A stretch of DNA of 64,000 bases, taken from the NCBI RefSeq assembly GCF_945890115.1, contig NZ_CAMDCK010000002.1, positions 1 to 64,000 on the forward strand, in the 5' to 3' direction. The translations under genes and the position numbers were made by a program. A model generated the notes under the pieces. That model saw only the letters and a list, made by a program, of their open reading frames with translations, made no database searches and was not told the origin of the DNA. The DNA comes from Sphingorhabdus sp. EL138 (GTDB lineage Bacteria; Pseudomonadota; Alphaproteobacteria; Sphingomonadales; Sphingomonadaceae). Below, in pieces: positions 16,603 to 25,669 of this stretch (the first letter of the stretch is position 1; every line of letters begins with the position of its first letter).

Positions 16603-17721
16603 TCACCCGAGCAACAAAGGGGCAAGCTTTGCCCGTTGCCATGCCGCATCCCCAAATTGCGACGCATGAAAAATCGCGGCACGGCGATGGAGGCCGGCAT
16701 CGCAATCATGGGTAAAGCCAAAGCCACCATGAAATTGAATGGCGCGATCGGCGGCAAAGCTATATGTTGCATCCGCCGCCGCCTTGGCCATGCGCACGGC
16801 GATTTCGCCAACGCCTTGGTCGCTGAAACTATTGGCAGCGCTGTATAAATGCGACCGCGCCTTTTCATATTCGACATAGGCATCGACCGTCGGATGCTTC
16901 AGCGCCTGATATTCGCCGATTAACTTTCCAAACTGCTTGCGCGTTTGCAGATAGCTGACGGTATAATCGATCACGCTTTGCGATCCGCCACACATTTCCG
17001 CGCTTTGCAGGAGATTGGCGGCCTGTTCGATATGCGACAAAGTGGATGTCGCGCGCGCGACTTCGAGCAACGCGGCGCGCGATACGACCAAGCCATCAAG
17101 CGACACAGCAAAGCTGCGTTTGGTTTCGTCGATAATCGCCTCACGGCGCAGGCGACCCGCGACGTCCTGCGCGGTCAGCAAAACCAGGGCTGGCTTGCCA
17201 TCCAACATCACCGATGCAATGACGATATCGGCGGTCTGTGCCCATGCCGCGAAAAGCTTTTCGCCAGACAGATGCACATTGTCACCCTCCAGCTTTGCCG
17301 TCGCTAGGATGTTCTGAAGGTCCCAGTCGCCATGCGCTTCGGACAAAGCCAGCGTGCCGATTGCGCCTTCGGCAAGGCGGGGCAGCCATGCAGACGTTTG
17401 TGCTTCAGTGCCGCCAAAGATGAGCGCTTGCGCCGCCAAGGTCGATGACACCAAAGGCGACGCCATCAGGTGGCGGCCCATTTGTTCCACCACCGGCACA
17501 ACCTCAGCCAGCGTCAGGCCAACGCCGCCATGTGCCTCGGGAATCGATATAGCGGTCCAGCCTAAGGCGGCCATCTCGGCCCAGACATCGGCGTCATAGC
17601 CCAAATCGCTATCCATCAGCTTGCGGACACGAGCGATAGGCGATTTGTCACGGCAAAAGCTCGTGGCTACATCCAAAAGCTCGATCTGTTCTTCGCTATA
17701 CCCAAGCCCGGCCATTTGCAT
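16603..17721 (-). CDS. Acyl-CoA dehydrogenase family protein
   Basis: Flavoprotein of 372 residues with the order of an acyl-CoA dehydrogenase: N-terminal helices with GWTAISIPEAHGGVGLTLAE, a middle beta domain with LALSEAHGDWD and GEKLFAAWAQTADIV, and C-terminal helices with SYLQTRKQFGKLIGEYQALKH and QFHGGFGFTHDCD. The last motif places it in the GGIGFTWEHD subgroup, often working on branched or ring-bearing acyl-CoAs and sometimes as heteromers. The usual Tyr-Glu-Gly catalytic site near the end is not present (IFHASQFGDAAW instead), so the base must lie elsewhere or in a partner. No partner subunit is adjacent. Confidence 0.82.
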   Translation of the reverse strand: MQMAGLGYSEEQIELLDVATSFCRDKSPIARVRKLMDSDLGYDADVWAEMAALGWTAISIPEAHGGVGLTLAEVVPVVEQMGRHLMASPLVSSTLAAQALIFGGTEAQTSAWLPRLAEGAIGTLALSEAHGDWDLQNILATAKLEGDNVHLSGEKLFAAWAQTADIVIASVMLDGKPALVLLTAQDVAGRLRREAIIDETKRSFAVSLDGLVVSRAALLEVARATSTLSHIEQAANLLQSAEMCGGSQSVIDYTVSYLQTRKQFGKLIGEYQALKHPTVDAYVEYEKARSHLYSAANSFSDQGVGEIAVRMAKAAADATYSFAADRAIQFHGGFGFTHDCDAGLHRRAAIFHASQFGDAAWQRAKLAPLLLG

Positions 17722-17810
17722 GTCATTCTCTCCTCACGCTTATGCTGCATCTATGGCGCGAGGGAGGACACAAAATCAAGGCGATTTAACTGTTCGGTTA
17801 AAAGCAAGCC

Positions 17811-19436
17811 TTAGGCTTGCTCAAGAACCTTTCGGCCGGGCCGTACTTTCATTTTATGGCCGGTCTTGGTGGCGAGTGACACGTCCTTGACCGTCTGCAT
17901 AAACACCCATTCATTGGTTGCCGCCTGCGGGGTGAGCGACAAATGCATATAGCCGCGGTTGGAGGTATCAACCCAGCGCAATTCCTGTTTGCTGCCGTTA
18001 AGCAAGCTGCGCGCGACGTCGGCTGGGTCAGTAAACGGAATCGCGCTTTCAAAGCCTGGTGACGAAACGCTATGCCCGCCAAATTCAACGCCGGCTGGCT
18101 TTCCGCCTTCGGGCAAGTCATACGCCCAGCCATTGTGGCTATCGCCCGTGACCACGACCAAGTTCGCGTCTGCGCGCTGCGCCGCCGCCAACAAGCGCGC
18201 ACGCGCCGCGGGGTAACCACCCCAATTGTCGAGATTATACGGCAAGCCTGCCTTTGTCGCAGCGATACCCTGCCGCACATAGTTTTTAGCGCGTTCAGGC
18301 GCAACTTCGGGAACCCAATCCATCGCGTTTTCTGGCGTGTAATTATAGCCCATATTGGTGCCTGAACCCAGCACCGCCCATGTGGAACGGTTGCGGACAA
18401 TCGCGCGGGACAACCACGCCTCTTGTTCGCTACCCAACATCGTCATGGACGGATCGCGCCATGCGCCGTCGCGATATTCGGAAAGTGCCTTTGCCGGATC
18501 ACCCGAACGTAGCAGTTCGCCATAGGCATAAGGCTTGGTCCGCGCCACTGTGCGCGTGTCTGTGCGGTAATAAGTTGCAAGGTCGCCAATCGCATATTCT
18601 TTCCATGGCTGCTCACCGACAGGCAACCATTCGCGCCATACCTGCATCGCGGCGTTGCGCCGGGAATTCCAATCACCCTCATCCACGCTGTGGTTTTGCG
18701 CGCCACCTTCCCAACTGTCATTGGCGGTTTCATGGTCATCGGTATTGACGATCATCGGGAAGTTCGCATGCAGCGCCTGCAACTGCTTGTCCGAACGATA
18801 GCTGGAATAGCGCAGACGATAATCCGCCAGCGTCAGGATTTCATCGGCCGGGAAAATGCGCGCGGCAAATTTTGCGCCGCCGTCATAGCCACCACGACCA
18901 TATTCATAGATATAATCGCCCATGTGGAGCACCAGATCAATGTCGTCGCGCGCGGCGGCATGGCCATACGCGTTGAATTCACCGAAGCCCAGATTGGAGC
19001 AAGAGAATATCGCGATGTTGAATTTCGCCGCTTTGCCCACGGGCAGAGTCTTGGTGCGGCCAACAGGCGAAATGCTGCCATCCGGCGCGATGAAGCGGAA
19101 CCAATGCCATTTGCCGGGCGCAAGATTATCGACGGTGATTTTGACCGTATGGTCGCGCCATGGCCCAGTGACCATTTCGCCGCCGCCCGCAATCTTGATA
19201 AAGTCCTGACTTTCGGAAATTTCGACGCGCACTTTGGATGCGCCGCCCGTTGCGTTGACATAGCGTGTCCATAACAGCACCGAGTCCGGCCCCGGCTCGC
19301 CGCTGGCGACATTATGCGTAAATCCGGTGAGCCCAAGAAGCGTCTGCGCCATCGCAGCGCCGCCGGGCAGCATCAGCCCGCCAAGACCAAATCCAGCGGT
19401 TGCCAACAAATGACGGCGGTTGATTATAAATGACAT
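17811..19436 (-). CDS. Alkaline phosphatase D (PhoD), Tat-exported
   Basis: The ATG at 19436, preceded by AAGGGGAAG, gives 541 residues; the longer frame adds only 21 unlikely residues. The N-terminus INRRHLLATAGFGLGGL is a twin-arginine signal. The PhoD core follows: FTHNVASGEPGPDSVLLWTR, SCSNLGFGEF, LVLHMGDYIYEYG, MIVNTDDHETANDSW and VVTGDSHNGWAYD carry the metal-binding Asp, His and Cys residues typical of the calcium/iron PhoD enzymes. It should act as a periplasmic phosphodi/monoesterase. It stands alone between the acyl-CoA dehydrogenase and a TetR gene. Another PhoD-like protein occurs at 36940. Confidence 0.88.
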   Translation of the reverse strand: MSFIINRRHLLATAGFGLGGLMLPGGAAMAQTLLGLTGFTHNVASGEPGPDSVLLWTRYVNATGGASKVRVEISESQDFIKIAGGGEMVTGPWRDHTVKITVDNLAPGKWHWFRFIAPDGSISPVGRTKTLPVGKAAKFNIAIFSCSNLGFGEFNAYGHAAARDDIDLVLHMGDYIYEYGRGGYDGGAKFAARIFPADEILTLADYRLRYSSYRSDKQLQALHANFPMIVNTDDHETANDSWEGGAQNHSVDEGDWNSRRNAAMQVWREWLPVGEQPWKEYAIGDLATYYRTDTRTVARTKPYAYGELLRSGDPAKALSEYRDGAWRDPSMTMLGSEQEAWLSRAIVRNRSTWAVLGSGTNMGYNYTPENAMDWVPEVAPERAKNYVRQGIAATKAGLPYNLDNWGGYPAARARLLAAAQRADANLVVVTGDSHNGWAYDLPEGGKPAGVEFGGHSVSSPGFESAIPFTDPADVARSLLNGSKQELRWVDTSNRGYMHLSLTPQAATNEWVFMQTVKDVSLATKTGHKMKVRPGRKVLEQA

Positions 19437-19549
19437 GATCGGCTTCCCCTTTTGCGTTTCCAGCAATCCCTGCGGCGCATTGTCACGACGCTTCGTCATC
19501 GGCGTTAATCGATTGCTGTTGCAGCGCTGTGACAGGCGCGATTGCGGTC

Positions 19550-20146
19550 CTAAATAAAACTATCCAGCCATTTTTCGGCCAAAGCCTCCGCCTCACTGAC
19601 GCTAAAGGGCGCGTTGCCTAAGCTGAGTTCAAGCCATAGACCATCGACCAAGGCGGTCAGCGCCACTGCCGCCAATCGGGCGTCCGCTGGGGCCTGTGGG
19701 CAGGCAAGGATGAGGCGCTCCATATCCTGCCGGTTTTCAGCGTAGATTTCGTCATGGATGTCGCCAATGGCCGGCACCGTGCGCGACAGGCTCCAAAACG
19801 CCAGCCATGTGGCGAGCAGCTCCGGATCCGCAATCGGCGCGCGGAAACTGGCGGTGACAAAGGCCAGCAACCGGCCGCGCGGGTTATCGCACGCAACAGC
19901 CTCAACCGCAGCGTGCAACGCCGCCGCTACGCGCGCCCCCGTCGCGCGATAGGTTGTGGCCACCAACGCATCAATTCCGTCAAAATAATGCCGTAGCAAC
20001 CCCGCCGACACCCCTGCCTCCAGGCAAATTGCGCGCACCGACGTCCCATGTGCACCCCGCGTCGCTAGGCAACGCGCCGTGGCTGCAATCAACGCGTCGC
20101 GGCGTGTATCGGCACTTTTTCGGGTGAAGACTTGTCGCGGTTGCAT
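19550..20146 (-). CDS. TetR-family regulator, BetI-like
   Basis: I place the start at the ATG at 20146 (198 residues) because the longer GTG start at 20161 lies inside the palindromic operator. The DNA-binding domain is read as ALIAATARCLATRGAHGTS then GVSAGLLRHYFDGIDALV. The C-terminal part, with LATWLAFWSLSRTVPAI and YAENRQDMERLI, resembles BetI, the choline-responsive repressor. It is divergent from the Rieske oxygenase gene with the operator 20153-20170 between them, so autoregulation and control of that operon are likely. A choline/betaine-like ligand is only a suggestion. Confidence 0.85.
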   Translation of the reverse strand: MQPRQVFTRKSADTRRDALIAATARCLATRGAHGTSVRAICLEAGVSAGLLRHYFDGIDALVATTYRATGARVAAALHAAVEAVACDNPRGRLLAFVTASFRAPIADPELLATWLAFWSLSRTVPAIGDIHDEIYAENRQDMERLILACPQAPADARLAAVALTALVDGLWLELSLGNAPFSVSEAEALAEKWLDSFI

Positions 20147-20152
20147 GCCGCT

Positions 20153-20170
20153 GTTATACACTCGTATAAC
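20153..20170. promoter_or_regulatory. Perfect 18-base palindromic operator, TetR/Rieske divergent promoter
   Basis: GTTATAC-ACTC-GTATAAC has perfect 7-base arms around 4 bases. It starts 7 bases upstream of the TetR ATG and ends 12 bases before the Rieske gene ATG at 20183. Position and symmetry strongly suggest the binding site of the adjacent BetI-like regulator. Confidence 0.7.
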
Positions 20171-20182
20171 AAGGGGAGCAAG

Positions 20183-21358
20183 ATGTCCGAATCAGGCGTT
20201 CAAACACCGGATGATCATTTGGAAGGCTGGAGCCTGCCGGCCTGGACCTATGATGATCCCGAATTTGCCGCGCTGGAGGTGGACCGCATTTTCCGGCCGT
20301 CTTGGCAAGTGGTGTGCCATGTCAGCGACGTCGCGCATGTGGGCGACTGGCACAGCCTCGATTATATCAATGAAAGCGTTATTGTTGTGCGCGGCGCGGA
20401 CGACAATTTGCGCGCATTCACGAATGTCTGCCGCCACCGGGGCAGCCGCTTGGTCGATGGTTCGGCTGGCTGCGCGAAGAAATTAGTCTGCCCCTATCAC
20501 GCATGGACCTATGACCTTGATGGCCGATTGACGGGCGTGCCCGACAGCGCCTCTTACCCGACGCTCGACAAGGATAAGGCCGGCCTTGTGCCCGTCGATA
20601 TGGAAATCTGGCGCGGGTTTATCTTCGTCCGTCTGGAAAGCGGCGGGCCTTCGGTTGCCGAAATGATGGCCCCTTATGAAGCGCAAGTCGCACCTTACCG
20701 ATTTGAAGAATTACGGGCGCTTGGCCGTGTCACCATGCGCCCGCGCGACGTAAACTGGAAAAATGTCGGCGACAATTATTCTGACGGCCTGCATATCCCC
20801 GTCGCGCATCCCGGCCTCACACGCCTGTTCGGCAAAAGCTATGGTGTTGAGGCGGAACCTTATGTCGACCGCATGTGGGGCGACCTTGTCGACCGGCCAT
20901 CGACCAACTGGTCGGAACGCGCTTATCAGAACTTACTGCCGCCGGTCCCCCATTTGCCCGCCGCCAATCAGAAACGCTGGCTCTATTTCAAGCTGTGGCC
21001 GTCGGTTGCCTTCGACATTTATCCCGACCAAGTGGATTTCATGCAATGGCTGCCCACAGGGCCCGATAGCTGCGTCATCCGTGAAATCAGCTATGTCCTT
21101 CCGGACGCGCCCGATTACGCATGGCGCCGTGAAATGCGCGCGGCGCGTTACCTTAACTGGCGGATCAACCGGCAAGTCAATGCAGAGGACACCGTCCTCA
21201 TCACCCGCGTGCAGCAAGGCATGGCGAGCCGCAGTTTTTCCATGGGCCCGCTGTCCGACAAGGAAGTGTGCCTGAAAAGCTTCTGCCGCCAAATCCGCAA
21301 CATCATTCCAGAGGCGCGCCTCGAACAACGCCCGGCATCGGGTTGGAGCAAAAAATGA
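20183..21358 (+). CDS. Rieske non-heme iron oxygenase, alpha subunit
   Basis: The ATG at 20183 follows AAGGGGAGCAAG and gives 391 residues. The Rieske [2Fe-2S] site is C83-R-H85 and C103-P-Y-H106, in VCRHRGSRL and CPYHAWTYD. The mononuclear iron site is in GDNYSDGLHIPVAHPGL, with D201, H204 and H209 spaced as in ring-hydroxylating dioxygenases. The family includes aromatic-ring, glycine betaine (GbcA) and carnitine (CntA) oxygenases; the BetI-like neighbour hints at quaternary amines, but the substrate is not settled by sequence. No ferredoxin reductase is adjacent. Its stop overlaps the next start by 4 bases (ATGA). Confidence 0.88.
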   Translation: MSESGVQTPDDHLEGWSLPAWTYDDPEFAALEVDRIFRPSWQVVCHVSDVAHVGDWHSLDYINESVIVVRGADDNLRAFTNVCRHRGSRLVDGSAGCAKKLVCPYHAWTYDLDGRLTGVPDSASYPTLDKDKAGLVPVDMEIWRGFIFVRLESGGPSVAEMMAPYEAQVAPYRFEELRALGRVTMRPRDVNWKNVGDNYSDGLHIPVAHPGLTRLFGKSYGVEAEPYVDRMWGDLVDRPSTNWSERAYQNLLPPVPHLPAANQKRWLYFKLWPSVAFDIYPDQVDFMQWLPTGPDSCVIREISYVLPDAPDYAWRREMRAARYLNWRINRQVNAEDTVLITRVQQGMASRSFSMGPLSDKEVCLKSFCRQIRNIIPEARLEQRPASGWSKK

Positions 21359-22974
21359 CTCAGAAATATGACGCCCTCATCATTGGTGCTGGCCATAACG
21401 GCCTTGTCTGCGCCTTTTACCTCGCGCGCGCTGGCCTGAAGGTCCGCATTGTCGAGCGCCGCGATGTTGTCGGCGGCGCGGCGGTGACCGAAGAGTTCCA
21501 CCCCGGTTTCCGCAACTCGGTCGCAAGTTACACCGTCAGCCTGCTGCAGCCGAAGGTGATTTCTGACATGAAGCTGGTCGACCATGGCTATCGCGTTATT
21601 GAACGGCCCATTTCCAATTTCCTGCCACAAGAAGATGGCGGTTATCTGAAACTCGGTGGCGGGCTGGAACGCACACAGGCCGAATTCGCGCGCTTTTCAA
21701 AGCATGACGCAGCGGTCTTGCCGCAATATTATGACATGTTGGAAGGTGTCGCGGACGTCCTGCGCGATCTTGCTTTACGGTCGCCGCCCAATGTCGGCGA
21801 CGGCCTAAAAACCCTTATCGATGCCGCCGTGCAGGGACGCGGGCTGATGAAGCTCAACCTGTCGCAACAGCGTGATGTGTTGGAACTGTTCACCAAATCG
21901 GCGCGCAGCTTCCTCGACAGTTGGTTCGAAAGCGAAGCGGTAAAGGCTGCGTTTGGTTTTGACGCTGTCGTCGGCAATTATGCCAGCCCCGACACGCCGG
22001 GCAGCGCTTATGTCTTGCTGCACCATGTCTTTGGCGAAGTGAATGGCAATAAGGGCGCTTGGGGCCACAGCATCGGCGGCATGGGCACGATCACGCAGAT
22101 CATGGCGAAGGTATGCCGCGATCTGGGCGTCGAAATCAGCCTCGAAGCGCCCGTATCGCGCGTCTTGGTGGACGGCGAAAAGGTCGCGGGCGTACGCCTT
22201 GAAAGCGGCGCGGAAATCGTCGCGGACCGCGTGATTTCGAACGTCGGGCCAAAGCTGCTGTACGAACGCCTATTTGACGACGCCGACCTGAAACCCGAAT
22301 TTAAACGCCGCGTGAAGGGCTTTAAAGCTGGAAGCGGCACATTCCGCATGAACGTCGCTTTGTCCGAACTGCCCAAATTCACCTGCTTGCCCGAAACGGG
22401 CGAGCACCATCAATCGGGCATCATCATCGCGCCAACATTGGATTATATGGACCGCGCATTTTTGGATGCGAAGCGCGATGGCTGGTCGCAAAAGCCTATC
22501 GTGGAAATCCTCATCCCATCGACCGTCGATGACAGCCTTGCGCCCGCAGGGCAGCATGTGGCGAGCCTGTTCTGCCAACAATTTGCGCCTGAGCTGCCCA
22601 ATAATGCGGATGAGTCGCCCCGCGATTGGGATGCCGAAGAAGGCCAAGCCGCCGACGATATCATCAGCACAGTTGAGGCTTATGCCCCCGGCTTCCGCGC
22701 GTCGGTTCTGGGTCGCCAAATCCTCAGCCCCAAGGGGCTAGAGCGGAAATTCGGACTGGTCAGCGGCGACATCATGCATGGCAATATGAGCCTTGACCAA
22801 TTATGGTCCGCGCGCCCAATCTTGGGCCATGGCGCGTATCGCGGGCCGTTAAAAGGCCTGTATATGTGCGGCGCGGGAAGCCATCCCGGCGGCGGCGTAA
22901 CAGGTGCGCCCGGCCATAATTGCGCGGCAGAGGTGTTGGCCGACCGCAGTATGTTCAAACGCATATTTGCTTAG
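21355..22974 (+). CDS. FAD-dependent phytoene desaturase-like oxidoreductase
   Basis: The ATG at 21355, overlapping the Rieske gene stop, gives 539 residues. The N-terminal flavin-binding motif is DALIIGAGHNGLVCAFYLARAG followed by VRIVERRDVVGGAAV, the GG-doublet form of the CrtI/amine-oxidase superfamily. The C-terminus has LYMCGAGSHPGGGVTGAPGHN, the conserved flavin-contact region. Such CrtI-like proteins (NAD(P)/FAD-dependent, PYROXD2-like) are often of unknown substrate. No carotenoid genes are nearby, so a carotenoid role is unlikely. Translational coupling suggests it acts with the oxygenase on the same substrate. Confidence 0.82.
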   Translation: MTQKYDALIIGAGHNGLVCAFYLARAGLKVRIVERRDVVGGAAVTEEFHPGFRNSVASYTVSLLQPKVISDMKLVDHGYRVIERPISNFLPQEDGGYLKLGGGLERTQAEFARFSKHDAAVLPQYYDMLEGVADVLRDLALRSPPNVGDGLKTLIDAAVQGRGLMKLNLSQQRDVLELFTKSARSFLDSWFESEAVKAAFGFDAVVGNYASPDTPGSAYVLLHHVFGEVNGNKGAWGHSIGGMGTITQIMAKVCRDLGVEISLEAPVSRVLVDGEKVAGVRLESGAEIVADRVISNVGPKLLYERLFDDADLKPEFKRRVKGFKAGSGTFRMNVALSELPKFTCLPETGEHHQSGIIIAPTLDYMDRAFLDAKRDGWSQKPIVEILIPSTVDDSLAPAGQHVASLFCQQFAPELPNNADESPRDWDAEEGQAADDIISTVEAYAPGFRASVLGRQILSPKGLERKFGLVSGDIMHGNMSLDQLWSARPILGHGAYRGPLKGLYMCGAGSHPGGGVTGAPGHNCAAEVLADRSMFKRIFA

Positions 22975-22995
22975 ACTAGCCAAAGCGTCACAAAA

Positions 22996-23021
22996 AAGCC
23001 GGACCTTTTCAGATCCGGCTT
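22996..23021 (-). terminator. Rho-independent terminator
   Basis: AAGCCGGA (22996-23003) pairs with TCCGGCTT (23014-23021) around a 10-base loop. Read on the minus strand the stem is followed by a run of T, so it suits transcripts of the TonB receptor gene (stop at 23128). It could also stop plus-strand transcripts of the flavoprotein gene less efficiently. Confidence 0.75.
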
Positions 23022-23127
23022 CCTCCCCCTGTCGCTTTTAGCGACAAACTGTGTGTCGTACGTTTCTGAACGACCTATCAATGTCTCTTGTTACAAATTT
23101 TCTGCGTCAAGAAAAGCAAAAAAATTG

Positions 23128-25548
23128 TTAGAAATCACGCGAGATTTTCACACCGATTACGCGAGGCTTGATAACGACATCGTAAAAGGCGCCGCCCGTT
23201 GGCGTTGATGCCGTGACACCCGTTCCGCAGGTTGTTTCAATACATTGGACGCCGGTGTTGACCACGCCGCGTGTGTCGAACAGGTTTGTGGCAAATGCCT
23301 CAATTGCCCATGCTTCCTGCTTCACGCCAACGGAGACGTCAGCCGTGGTATACGCATCCAGATTGCCCTTGATGCTATTCTGCACGGGCCGCAAATCGCT
23401 TCGGCGGCTGCCGGTGTGATTGACCGCAAACTGCACATGACCATCCCAATCGGCGATCGGGAATTCATACCGTGCAATCGCATTGCCCTTTAACTTGGCG
23501 GTCACAGGCAGACGCGATCCCGATGGCGCAAGCAATTCATTGCCCGCCGTGGTGCAATCAAAAGTTGCGTTGGCTACCTTACAGAAATCGCGTTGGCTTT
23601 TCGCATCATTATAGCTGAAACCAGCGTTCAGGCTGAAACCGCCCGTCCGGAAGCCAGCGTCCATTTCGACACCACGAATACGGGCAACACCCGCATTGCG
23701 GATTTCGGTCAAGCCATTGGCACCCAAGAATGAAAGCTGGATATTGTTCCAATCTTCCTGAAACACGGCGCCGTTCCAACGGAATGCACCGAAGGTGGTT
23801 TTCCAGCCCAATTCATAATTGTCGAGCTTGTCCGAACCATAAGGCGGCAAGGTGCCGCGACGGTTGATCCCGCCCGGACGGAAACCGCGCGACCATGTGG
23901 TATAGAGCAGAACATCGTCGGTGACTTTATATGTGGCGTTCATTTTGTGGATGAAACCATTGTCCGACGTGGATTTGTCCACATTGGTGCAAGGGCTGCC
24001 ATCGACGAGGATTGGCACAGGCGTTCCCGCCGGATTGGCGCGCCGCGTGGTGCCATCGGTGTTGAGGCAGGCGGATTCGCCGGTCTTGCTCGAAAATCCA
24101 GCCGCATAGCCGAAGAAGCCCTGCAACGAGTTATCGAACTTATAATAACGCAAGCCGCCGGTCAGCGAGAGCTTCTCCGTCAAATCATAGGTCAATTCAC
24201 CAAAAGCCGCATAATCGCGGTCAACCCGCTGTTGCTTGGTCAACCAGATATTGCTGTCGGTTCCCTTCACAGTGATGGAATCGGCAATTTTATCGATGAT
24301 GTAATTTTGTTCGATGTTATGCGATTGGCGTTGCGCAAATACACCGCCGATGAACCGCAAGGGCGCGTCGGCAGGGCTTGCAACCCGCAATTCGCCAAAG
24401 CTTTTCTTATAACGATCAACGCCTTGAATATATTGGTTCGGGTTCACAAGTGTCCCGGCATTGTCGTAGAAATAATTGCCATAGCCAGACAAAGCGTCAT
24501 AGAAATACGCATAATCCGAATAATCCGACTGCGTTTCGGTCTTGCGGCGCAAATGGCCGCCCGTCGCGGTCACATCCCAGCTGCCGATTGTGCCTTCAAT
24601 CGTCATTGCCGCCTGAATCCATTTATCGCGGCTGCCTTCGGGATTATACTGAACGGTTTGCAGTTCGGCCTTGGATTGCCCCGAACGTTCCTGCGAGAAG
24701 CTACCTTGCGTATTCTGAACCTGCCCCATCACTGTTGGCTTAATCGTCCAATTGTCATCAAGGTCGATGCCGAGCGCCAAACGCGCACCATAGGTTTCGG
24801 CATCGTTATAGTTTTTCTCAACCAAGGCAGTGTTGCTCTGCTTAATGCCTGACGAGGCATAGGTCCGGCTACCCGCAATATTGTCGATATAGCCGCCATC
24901 ATCGCGATACCAGCCAACCAAACGCGCGGCCGCACCTTCCGCAATCGGTACGTTGACAAAGCCTTCGTAAATCGACCCGATGTCGCCATGCGCAACAGTG
25001 TTCAACTCAACGCCAGCGCTTCCGTAGAAACCGGATGGATCCGGCGCATTTGTAACCAGCTTCAACGTGCCAGCCATCGAGCTTGCGCCATATAATGTGC
25101 CCTGCGGTCCAGCGAGCGCCTCAACACGGGCAAGGTCATAAGCATGCAGATCGAGCGCACCTTGAATGGTGGTGATCGGCATTTCGTCGAGATAAGTACC
25201 AACCGTTGGCAGCGACGCCGAGTGGTTCGCGTTTTCGCCCGAGGCGACGCCGCGGAAATAGACCTGCGCAAAGCCGGGTCCGCCTTGCTGAATAGTAACC
25301 GACGGCAGGAATTTCACAACATCCTGCAATTCGCTGACCTGCAATTGGTCAAGCTTTTCATTGCCAATGGCATTGATCGCGATCGGCACGTCCTGCAAAT
25401 TCTGTTCACGCTTTTGCGCGGTGACGACGATGACATTGCTGTCTGCGTCAGCGGCTTCCTGCGCCATTGCAGGAACGGCAAAAGCTGTTGATGTTAACAA
25501 CATAACTAATGCTGTGCGAACGTTCGATTTCTGATTTTTTAGGCGCAT
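23128..25548 (-). CDS. TonB-dependent outer-membrane receptor
   Basis: The ATG at 25548, with GAGGG ahead of it, gives 806 residues; the longer frame lacks a ribosome site. A signal peptide ending in AVPAMAQ is followed by a TonB-box-like SNVIVVTAQKREQNLQDVP, the plug domain (DVVKFLPSVTIQQGG, LARVEALAGPQGTLYGASS) and a 22-strand barrel ending in ITRDF-like VKISRDF with C-terminal Phe. It should import a bulky substrate energised by TonB/ExbBD. This TAQKREQ-type receptor family is expanded in sphingomonads and is usually linked to local catabolic genes. The substrate is unknown. Confidence 0.9.
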   Translation of the reverse strand: MRLKNQKSNVRTALVMLLTSTAFAVPAMAQEAADADSNVIVVTAQKREQNLQDVPIAINAIGNEKLDQLQVSELQDVVKFLPSVTIQQGGPGFAQVYFRGVASGENANHSASLPTVGTYLDEMPITTIQGALDLHAYDLARVEALAGPQGTLYGASSMAGTLKLVTNAPDPSGFYGSAGVELNTVAHGDIGSIYEGFVNVPIAEGAAARLVGWYRDDGGYIDNIAGSRTYASSGIKQSNTALVEKNYNDAETYGARLALGIDLDDNWTIKPTVMGQVQNTQGSFSQERSGQSKAELQTVQYNPEGSRDKWIQAAMTIEGTIGSWDVTATGGHLRRKTETQSDYSDYAYFYDALSGYGNYFYDNAGTLVNPNQYIQGVDRYKKSFGELRVASPADAPLRFIGGVFAQRQSHNIEQNYIIDKIADSITVKGTDSNIWLTKQQRVDRDYAAFGELTYDLTEKLSLTGGLRYYKFDNSLQGFFGYAAGFSSKTGESACLNTDGTTRRANPAGTPVPILVDGSPCTNVDKSTSDNGFIHKMNATYKVTDDVLLYTTWSRGFRPGGINRRGTLPPYGSDKLDNYELGWKTTFGAFRWNGAVFQEDWNNIQLSFLGANGLTEIRNAGVARIRGVEMDAGFRTGGFSLNAGFSYNDAKSQRDFCKVANATFDCTTAGNELLAPSGSRLPVTAKLKGNAIARYEFPIADWDGHVQFAVNHTGSRRSDLRPVQNSIKGNLDAYTTADVSVGVKQEAWAIEAFATNLFDTRGVVNTGVQCIETTCGTGVTASTPTGGAFYDVVIKPRVIGVKISRDF

Positions 25549-25669
25549 GTCGCAACCCTCCCTGTTTACCTTGCAATAAATAGGCCCCCAATAAGGCGTC
25601 CACGCAATATGTTTTCGCAATATGCGTCATTTATTTGTAATTTTAGGTCACTGTGTTGTAATGCAGCAA

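Noticed and set aside
21355-22974. Carotenoid biosynthesis (phytoene desaturase proper)
   Set aside because: The fold is CrtI-like, but no crtB, crtE or related gene is nearby and it is coupled to a Rieske oxygenase, so a different substrate is more likely.
23947-24852. Open frame of about 300 codons on the plus strand
   Set aside because: It lies wholly antisense to a well-supported TonB receptor gene, and its product shows no family features; it is a codon-bias shadow.
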